Assembly (NCBI GenBank): GCA_964596115.1
Contig: CAZQRW010000053.1
Location: 1 to 11,370 of the forward strand
From: CAZQRW01 sp964596115
GTDB lineage: Bacteria; Hydrothermota; UBA3072; B12-G15
DNA: 11,370 nt
Reading direction: 5' to 3'
Both the position numbers and the translations under genes were made by a program. A model generated the notes under the pieces. The model saw only the letters and a program-made list of their open reading frames with translations. It was not told the origin of the DNA and did not search any database. Positions 6,345-11,370 of this stretch are shown here, one piece after another (positions within the stretch are counted from its first letter, which is position 1; each line of letters starts with the position of its first letter).

Positions 6345-7325
6345 TTACCTTGTTTCTATTTTTGAAAAATCACCTATATCAACTTTCCTAAAATAACCAT
6401 TGACCACAGAATTCTCACCAATAATTGAGGACTCAATTAAAAGGTTTTCTATTGAAGAACCATCGTAAAGAATAGAATCCCTGACAATAGAATTTTTTAT
6501 GTGTACTTTGTTACCCACAGAAACATAGGGCCCAATTATTGAGCTTTCGATTGAGGCATCATCTTCTATATGCACAGGTGGAATAATTATAGACCCCTCT
6601 ATGCTTTTTTCTCTGCCATATTTTTTTAATAGATGTCTTTGTGTTTCAAGTAAACTTTCCTTTTTACCACAATCGAACCAATCAGAAATAGTGAAGGGAT
6701 ATAGAACTATGCCATTCTCAATCATTTTCGTAAGCCCATCCGTAAGTTGATATTCCCCCCCTGTCCGAATATTGTTCTCTATAATATACTTAAGTGCCTC
6801 TTTTAAATATTTTATTCTCTCGAAATAGTATAGGCCAACAATGGCAAAATTAGTAGGTGGTTTTTTTGGCTTTTCAATAACATTTACTATTTTTTTGTCT
6901 TTAATTTCAACTATGCCAAACCTTTCTGGTTCGCTTGTTTCTTTTATACCTATGAAATTTTTGTGCTTACCTATTATTTTTTTATAATCTACATTGAAAA
7001 TTGTGTCACCAAGTAGTATAAGGACAGCATCATTCTCATCCAGCATATTTGTTGATTTAAAAATAGCATCTCCTAGTCCCTTTCTTTCTTTTTGGTAAAC
7101 AAAATCAAATGTCATATCGGAGTAGTTTTTTAAGGCAAATTGTTTAATTTTCTCTCCTTGATGTCCCAGCACTAGGACAATTTTTTCAGGGTTTAAAGAC
7201 CTAATTGAATCAAGGATATAACCGATAATGGCTTTTCCAGCAACTTTCAAAAGGGGTTTGGGTTTTGTCTGGGTATGAGGTCTTAAACGTGTACCTTCTC
7301 CTGCCACAGGTATGATAATATTCAC
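6345..7325 (-). CDS. Sugar-1-phosphate nucleotidyltransferase with C-terminal left-handed beta-helix
   Basis: Joins a sugar 1-phosphate to an NTP to give an NDP-sugar and diphosphate; cytosolic. The N-terminal Rossmann-like domain (about 1-235) carries GEGTRLRP (9-16), KPKPLL (21-26), metal-binding D107 in LGDT, EKP (151-153), GGEYQLTD (189-196) and WFDCG (216-220). Residues about 244-322 show hexapeptide-like repeats (SIIIPP, SSIIGP, NSIVRD, SSIIGE) of a left-handed beta-helix, as in long RmlA-like and GlmU-like enzymes. No acetyltransferase active site is evident, so the helix is probably structural or regulatory. Likely a glucose-1-phosphate thymidylyltransferase or a close relative; base and sugar cannot be fixed. 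It begins with GTG, overlapping the isomerase stop (GTGA), and this start is needed for the first beta strand (MNIIIPVAGEG). Confidence 0.85.
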   Translation of the reverse strand: MNIIIPVAGEGTRLRPHTQTKPKPLLKVAGKAIIGYILDSIRSLNPEKIVLVLGHQGEKIKQFALKNYSDMTFDFVYQKERKGLGDAIFKSTNMLDENDAVLILLGDTIFNVDYKKIIGKHKNFIGIKETSEPERFGIVEIKDKKIVNVIEKPKKPPTNFAIVGLYYFERIKYLKEALKYIIENNIRTGGEYQLTDGLTKMIENGIVLYPFTISDWFDCGKKESLLETQRHLLKKYGREKSIEGSIIIPPVHIEDDASIESSIIGPYVSVGNKVHIKNSIVRDSILYDGSSIENLLIESSIIGENSVVNGYFRKVDIGDFSKIETR

Positions 7326-8302
7326 TCTGCCATTATCCTTTTTAATTCTTCAATTCTTTTTACCGGTAAAGGTTCCATTCCATAATTTAAGGCAAGGAAA
7401 TAACTTAGGTAGTCTCCTTTTTGTATAAGACTAAAAACCTTTGCTAAATAGGATTCTCCTGATGCATATATTTCAACAATTTCACTAACATAATCCTTTA
7501 TTAGTTCAAGTGTTGCATTTATTCTTTTATTAATCCTTTCATCTTCATTCCTATCACGCAGGACAAATAAGAAAAACCTTTTTAGGATTTCCCTTGGGTT
7601 TTCCCAACCCACTATTTCATTATGATCAAGTTCAGGGAAGGTGGCAAAATGAGCAAGGGCTTTACTATTTTCATTAATCTGTGTAACCCACCTTTTTGCA
7701 ACAGGTTGATATATCTCTGGAGCATAAATAAACGGGATTTTTTCCTTTACCTTTTGACTTATAGTTTCTGCCCACATTCTTGCATTTTCTTTTTCGCTTC
7801 TCAAGATCGTTATAAGTTCCTTTAAGTCCTTTGCCTTGACATCTATAATACCTTGATTTTTTAGAATAAATAGTGTAGAGATAAACAGATAACCAACTGC
7901 AGCCCTTGGGGGGTAGCCCTTTGGGACGAGTACAAGAGGTATATTTTCCTTTTTTGCTAAGTCCTCGAAAATCCCATTACTGGTGACGACAACTATTTTT
8001 GCCTTCTTCTTTTTTGCTTTTTTATAGAGCGTAATAGTCTCCTCTGTATTTCCTGAATAACTTATGCCCAGGAATAGCGTATGACTATCAACAAATTTAG
8101 GAAGATCATAACCTCTGATAACTGAAAAAGGAATATCAGAAACCTGAGCAGCGTATGCAAGGGCAATGTCTCCTCCGATTGCAGATCCACCCATTCCTCC
8201 AATACATACGTTTTTTATACCCTTATACCCAGGGTTAAAATCCTTGTTCATTTCAATTGCCTGTTCTATGTCATCAGGGAGGTTATCAATTAGATTTATC
8301 AT
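7322..8302 (-). CDS. Bifunctional phosphoglucose/phosphomannose isomerase
   Basis: Interconverts glucose 6-phosphate, fructose 6-phosphate and mannose 6-phosphate. It belongs to the PGI/PMI family first characterised from thermophilic archaea such as Pyrobaculum, not to the large classical Pgi. Two SIS domains are visible in 326 residues, the family's normal length. Motifs: GGMGGSAIGGD (35-45), the phosphate-binding SYSGNTEET (81-89), PPRAA with R133 (131-135), NENSK with the likely catalytic E211, the ELDHNEIVGW segment with H227, and a late Lys, K315, in PVKR. The ATG is preceded by GGAGGTGG and lies 17 bases inside the end of ptsI. It supplies hexose phosphates of use to the nucleotidyltransferase encoded directly after it, with which it overlaps by 4 bases. 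Confidence 0.93.
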   Translation of the reverse strand: MINLIDNLPDDIEQAIEMNKDFNPGYKGIKNVCIGGMGGSAIGGDIALAYAAQVSDIPFSVIRGYDLPKFVDSHTLFLGISYSGNTEETITLYKKAKKKKAKIVVVTSNGIFEDLAKKENIPLVLVPKGYPPRAAVGYLFISTLFILKNQGIIDVKAKDLKELITILRSEKENARMWAETISQKVKEKIPFIYAPEIYQPVAKRWVTQINENSKALAHFATFPELDHNEIVGWENPREILKRFFLFVLRDRNEDERINKRINATLELIKDYVSEIVEIYASGESYLAKVFSLIQKGDYLSYFLALNYGMEPLPVKRIEELKRIMAE

Positions 8303-10040
8303 TTTCCACCTCCAATAAGAGTGCTTCCAGATAGGGGAATCTAACCAAGAGTTCTCCCCTTAAATATTCACGAATTTTCTTAACTGTTGGGAGTTGCAAT
8401 ACTTTTTCAGTGATACTCCTCGCTTCTTTTTCGCTAATGCCTCTTATGATGTTCTTTATAGGAGGAACCATATTTGGTGTTATAGAGATTTCATCTACTC
8501 CAAGCCCAACCAATATAGGGGTGGCAAGGATGTCACTTGCTATCTCTCCGCATACGCCTACCCAGATTCCTCTGGAGTGACCTCCATCAATGGTCATCTT
8601 CATTAATTTTATGACAGACGGATGAAGATGGTCAAAGAGATGGGATATTCTTTCGTTAGTCCTATCGACTGCGAGGGTATATTGCGTAAGGTCATTTGTA
8701 CCGATAGAAAAAAAATCAACGATTTCGGCAATTTTATCCGCCATCAATGCCGTAGAGGGAACTTCAACCATAACCCCAAATTCCAAATTTTCATCAAAGT
8801 TCTTTTCCTCTTTTTTAAGGGATTCTTTTGTCTTTGCAAGAATTTCTTTAGCTCTCCTAACCTCCTGGATGGAACTGACCATTGGGATCATTATTTTCAC
8901 ATTATTTCTGGTAGAAGCTCGTAGAATAGCCCTTAATTGTGTGATAAATATGTCTTCTCTATCAAGACAGAATCTTATGCCCCGCCAACCCAAAAATGGA
9001 TTTTCCTCCTCAAGATAGGACCAGCGAAGTATTTTATCTCCACCGCTATCGAGTGTTCTGATGATTAACGGGTCTGGAGCCATTTTTTCTGCGACCTCAT
9101 CGTATATTTTGAATTGTGTTTCTTCATCTGGGATATTATCCGAAGAAAAATAAATAAATTCAGTTCTGAAGAGACCTATTCCCCTTGCACCGTTATTCTT
9201 TGCAGAATCTATCTCCAATGGTAATTCAATATTTGCACTGAGATCAAGGGTTTTCCCATCAATAGTAGTAGCGGGTAATGCAGTAATATCAACGAGCTTT
9301 TTGTCAATCTCCTGGTATTCGCTGATTCTTTTGTCGTAACTTCTCTTAGTATCTTCATCTGGCTCTAATATTACAACTCCCCTGAAACCGTCTATTATTG
9401 CTTCCACACCATTGTTGGTAAGATCTAAGATCCCTCTTGCCCCGACCACTGCTGGAATTCCAAGTGCCCTTGCCATTATTGCAGTATGGGATGTTTTTCC
9501 ACCAAGCTCAGTAACAAAACCAAGGCATCGTTCTTTATCAAGTTGTGCAGTATCAGAGGGAGTAAGGTCATGAGCAAATAAAATATGCGGTTCTTGAAAA
9601 TGCAAAATTTTCTTTTCTCCCTGCATTTTGCCAAGAATTCTGTTCCCCACATCCTGGATATCGAGGAACCTATCCTTCAGATAAGTATCCTTTATGTTTG
9701 AAAAATTTTCTTTTAAGTTATTTAAGAATAGGAAAATAGACTTTGAAGCAGATTCACCCTTTCTTATATTTTCTTCCACACCTTCTATGAAAAAAGGATC
9801 CTGAAGGATAAGGAGTTGCATATCAATTAATTTTTTCCCCTCTTTATTTTTTTTCTCAATATTTTTTATTATATTGGTTAGTTCTCTCTTTGTATCTGAT
9901 AAAGCCTTATAAAAAGTTGCAAGTTCTTGTTCAATTGTTCCCTTCTTTTCCGAGGGAATAAATACTGTTTTTAGCAAAATAAAACTTTTACCAATTGTTA
10001 TACCTGGAGAAGCAGGTATACCTCTTATTACTTTATTCAT
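8286..10040 (-). CDS. ptsI: PTS enzyme I (phosphoenolpyruvate-protein phosphotransferase)
   Basis: Takes phosphate from phosphoenolpyruvate onto its own histidine and passes it to HPr; a soluble dimer. At 584 residues it has the standard length and no N-terminal GAF domain, so it is not the PtsP/EI-Ntr type. Order: N-terminal helical HPr-binding part (about 35-145), phosphohistidine domain with H185 in GGKTSHTAIMAR, and a PEP-binding TIM barrel (about 255-575) with GLFRTEF (R292), RTLDSGGDK (R328), VEVPS (E426), GTNDLTQY (447-454) and the active-site C497 in GVCGEIASD. All key residues are present, so it should be active. Its ATG overlaps the ptsH stop (ATGA) and its end overlaps the isomerase start by 17 bases. 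No sugar-specific enzyme II is in the window. Confidence 0.96.
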   Translation of the reverse strand: MNKVIRGIPASPGITIGKSFILLKTVFIPSEKKGTIEQELATFYKALSDTKRELTNIIKNIEKKNKEGKKLIDMQLLILQDPFFIEGVEENIRKGESASKSIFLFLNNLKENFSNIKDTYLKDRFLDIQDVGNRILGKMQGEKKILHFQEPHILFAHDLTPSDTAQLDKERCLGFVTELGGKTSHTAIMARALGIPAVVGARGILDLTNNGVEAIIDGFRGVVILEPDEDTKRSYDKRISEYQEIDKKLVDITALPATTIDGKTLDLSANIELPLEIDSAKNNGARGIGLFRTEFIYFSSDNIPDEETQFKIYDEVAEKMAPDPLIIRTLDSGGDKILRWSYLEEENPFLGWRGIRFCLDREDIFITQLRAILRASTRNNVKIMIPMVSSIQEVRRAKEILAKTKESLKKEEKNFDENLEFGVMVEVPSTALMADKIAEIVDFFSIGTNDLTQYTLAVDRTNERISHLFDHLHPSVIKLMKMTIDGGHSRGIWVGVCGEIASDILATPILVGLGVDEISITPNMVPPIKNIIRGISEKEARSITEKVLQLPTVKKIREYLRGELLVRFPYLEALLLEVENDKSN

Positions 10041-10303
10041 TCTTCATCAAATTTCCTATTTATAAGTTCTATTAATGCCTCCACAGCCTCTTTTTCATCA
10101 TTGCCCTCTGCAGTAATAATTATTTTACTTCCCTGTTCGCATGCTAACATCAAGAGGCCCATAATACTCTTTGCATTTGCTTCAATGCCATCCTTCGAGA
10201 TATTTATTTTTGATTTAAATTTAGATGCTGTCTTAACAATCATAGAGGCCGGTCTTGCATGAATACCAAGTGAGTTTTTGATTTCAACTGTTTTGGTATA
10301 CAT
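10037..10303 (-). CDS. ptsH: HPr phosphocarrier protein
   Basis: Small cytosolic carrier that moves phosphate from enzyme I (encoded next) to enzyme II proteins. I choose the ATG at 10303 and not the TTG four codons upstream: this gives 88 residues, places the active histidine at H15 in LGIHARPAS and the regulatory serine at S46 in NAKSIMG, exactly the standard HPr numbering. A weak GGA precedes it. Ser46 with its SIMG surroundings is the site that HPr kinase/phosphorylase modifies in bacteria that have it, so dual phosphorylation is possible; no such kinase lies in the window. The start lies 20 bases inside the end of accD and the stop overlaps ptsI by 4 bases, implying translational coupling on both sides. 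Confidence 0.95.
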   Translation of the reverse strand: MYTKTVEIKNSLGIHARPASMIVKTASKFKSKINISKDGIEANAKSIMGLLMLACEQGSKIIITAEGNDEKEAVEALIELINRKFDEE

Positions 10304-11126
10304 TATTATTTCCAAGTAAGTTGAGTAATTTTGTAACAGTTTCCTTTATATCTTTTCTATTTACGATTATATCAATCATACCATGCTTAAGCATAAACTC
10401 TGAACGCTGGAATCCGGGGGGTAGGTCCTGTCTAATCGTTTGTTTGATAACCCTGGGACCTGCGAAACCAAGTAGCGCTCCTGGCTCGGCGATTATGACA
10501 TCACCGAGTGAGGCGTATGAGGCCATTACACCTGCAGTGGTTGGGTTTGTTAAGATACTTATGTAAGGGGTTTTTAATAGATTTAATGCAGCGGAAGTTT
10601 TCGCCATCTGCATGAGTGAAAGAATACCTTCCTGCATCCTTGCCCCTCCACTTGAATTAACAATTACAAGAGGAAGATTATTATCTTTTGCCCTATGGAT
10701 AGCCCTTTTTACCTTTTCTCCTACAACTGATCCCATACTTCCACCTATAAAACCAAAATCCATAAAGCAAATTTCGATTTCTCTTCCATTTATTTTACCT
10801 TCACCACATACAATTGCCTCATTCATATCAGTTTTAACAATAGATTTTTTAATTTTCTCTCTATAATCCTTAAATTTCAAAAAATCAATAGTGTGTAGAT
10901 TTTCATCGTGTTTTTTAAACTCTCCATCATCAAGTAGCAAACTCATATACATTTTGGAAGAAATTCTGAAATGATATCCACATTTTGTACATACCCATAG
11001 GTTATTTTGGACCTCCTTCTTATAGAGGATTTCTCCACAGCTATTGCATTTAATCCATGCCCCATCAGGTATGGATCTCTTTCCTTCTTTTTTTGTAAGT
11101 TTCCTTCTCCGTTTAAAGAATGACAT
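10284..11126 (-). CDS. accD: Acetyl-CoA carboxylase carboxyltransferase subunit beta
   Basis: Beta half of the carboxyltransferase that moves CO2 from carboxybiotin to acetyl-CoA, making malonyl-CoA for fatty-acid synthesis; cytosolic, working with AccA, which is not in this window. At 280 residues it has the usual length. A zinc ribbon is complete: C27 and C30 (CNSC), C46 and C49 (CTKC). The crotonase-like core includes the glycine-rich SSGGARMQEG (158-167), NPTTAGV (194-200) and the family's GFAGPRVI (220-227) and LPPGFQRSEF (235-244). The ATG at 11126 follows AAGGAGG (11130-11136) with a short three-base gap. The Shine-Dalgarno lies just after the tRNA gene, so this message probably begins at the tRNA 3' end or is cut there. 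Confidence 0.97.
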   Translation of the reverse strand: MSFFKRRRKLTKKEGKRSIPDGAWIKCNSCGEILYKKEVQNNLWVCTKCGYHFRISSKMYMSLLLDDGEFKKHDENLHTIDFLKFKDYREKIKKSIVKTDMNEAIVCGEGKINGREIEICFMDFGFIGGSMGSVVGEKVKRAIHRAKDNNLPLVIVNSSGGARMQEGILSLMQMAKTSAALNLLKTPYISILTNPTTAGVMASYASLGDVIIAEPGALLGFAGPRVIKQTIRQDLPPGFQRSEFMLKHGMIDIIVNRKDIKETVTKLLNLLGNNNVYQNS

Positions 11127-11143
11127 TTTCCTCCTTATATAAA

Positions 11144-11229
11144 TGCCGGAGGCCGGACTCGAACCGGCACGCCCTTTTAAGGACAGCGGATTTTAAGTCC
11201 GCTGCGTCTACCAATTCCGCCACTCCGGC
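11144..11229 (-). tRNA. tRNA-Leu(UAA)
   Basis: An 86-base class II tRNA. The acceptor stem pairs GCCGGAG with CTCCGGC (11223-11229 with 11145-11151), with A73 at 11144. The anticodon stem GCGGA/TCCGC encloses loop CTTAAAA, so the anticodon is TAA (11193-11195) and it reads UUA. The long variable arm (GTCCTT/AAGGGC) is the leucine hallmark, and the T arm is GCCGG-TTCGAGT-CCGGC. The 3' CCA is not encoded (TTT follows), so it must be added by the nucleotidyltransferase. It ends 17 bp before the accD start and probably shares its promoter. Confidence 0.97.
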
Positions 11230-11237
11230 TAAGATAA

Positions 11238-11265
11238 ATTTTATTACTTATGTTGCTAATGTCAA
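11238..11265 (-). promoter_or_regulatory. Sigma70-type promoter of the tRNA-Leu/accD operon
   Basis: On the minus strand a perfect -35 box TTGACA (11260-11265) is followed after 16 bases by TAAAAT (11238-11243), five of six matches to TATAAT. Transcription would start near 11231, two bases before the tRNA, which is typical of tRNA promoters. No other good promoter is seen before accD, so this one probably serves the whole minus-strand operon. Confidence 0.7.
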
Positions 11266-11281
11266 GGGTAGGATTTGACCG

Positions 11282-11344
11282 TCATACAAAAGGGAAATTT
11301 TTTAGATTGCAACCTTCTTGCTTTTCTAAATCCATAAAATACAT
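11282..11344 (-). CDS. Doubtful 20-codon ORF upstream of the tRNA promoter
   Basis: A 20-residue reading frame (starts MYFMDLEKQE) begins with ATG at 11344, preceded by GAGGA with a short gap, and ends in TGA at 11282. Stop codons lie in frame just upstream, so it is not the tail of a longer frame in this phase. A different upstream gene could end at the TGA overlapping its Shine-Dalgarno. No family is recognised and so short an ORF in AT-rich DNA can arise by chance. Confidence 0.15.
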   Translation of the reverse strand: MYFMDLEKQEGCNLKNFPFV

Positions 11345-11370
11345 TTTCCTCAGTTATTTTTACGCAAAAT

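Noticed and set aside
7311..7330. Possible frameshift or missing start at the nucleotidyltransferase, which has no ATG at its head
   Set aside because: The GTG at 7325 gives the exact N-terminal strand expected for the family and a clean GTGA overlap with the isomerase stop.
8622..8924. A 100-codon + strand frame inside ptsI
   Set aside because: It mirrors the conserved PEP-binding barrel of enzyme I; no independent coding signal was seen.
1..11370. Mobile elements, CRISPR arrays, attachment sites or long repeats
   Set aside because: No transposase, integrase, spaced repeats or long inverted repeats were found by eye; the tRNA-Leu shows no duplicated 3' end in the window.

Overview
The window looks like a piece of an AT-rich chromosome from an uncultured, diderm-like bacterium. 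Evidence for that: a lipoprotein signal peptide, an NtrC-type two-component pair, very tight gene packing, and thermophile-style forms of several enzymes (a short S-adenosylhomocysteine hydrolase and a fused phosphoglucose/phosphomannose isomerase). The overall flavour resembles candidate lineages such as WOR-3/Stahlbacteria, but that is an impression and not a demonstrated placement. I see no transposase, integrase, CRISPR array, phage gene or long repeat.

Left end (1-1397, + strand): a good sigma70-type promoter drives a small GYD-domain protein. A short intergenic region with two further promoter-like sequences and an AT-rich hairpin follows, then a GNAT acetyltransferase and a small lipoprotein. 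The GNAT gene has no Shine-Dalgarno sequence, and its ATG sits where its promoter would start transcription, so its mRNA may be leaderless. These two genes converge on the long minus-strand operon, with only 12 bp between the stop codons.

Main part (1410-11265, - strand): read in the direction of transcription, a strong promoter leads directly into tRNA-Leu(UAA), then accD, ptsH (HPr), ptsI (enzyme I), a bifunctional phosphoglucose/phosphomannose isomerase, a sugar-1-phosphate nucleotidyltransferase, metK, ahcY, a sensor histidine kinase and an NtrC-like response regulator. From accD onward every junction overlaps or leaves 11 bp or less, so this is very probably one transcription unit of about 9.8 kb. 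It combines the first step of fatty-acid synthesis, the general PTS phosphorelay proteins, hexose-phosphate interconversion and sugar-nucleotide supply, the S-adenosylmethionine cycle (MetK makes SAM, AhcY removes SAH), and a signalling pair at the distal end.

The genes are mostly recognisable housekeeping types. The most notable points are the response regulator, whose sigma54-contact loop reads GTATGV instead of GAFTGA; the use of a tRNA as the leader of a protein operon; HPr and enzyme I with no PTS permease in view; and the probable leaderless acetyltransferase. I did not find a convincing wholly new system. No stretch over 300 bp lacks a gene; the 141 bp at the right end hold the operon promoter and one doubtful 20-codon ORF.
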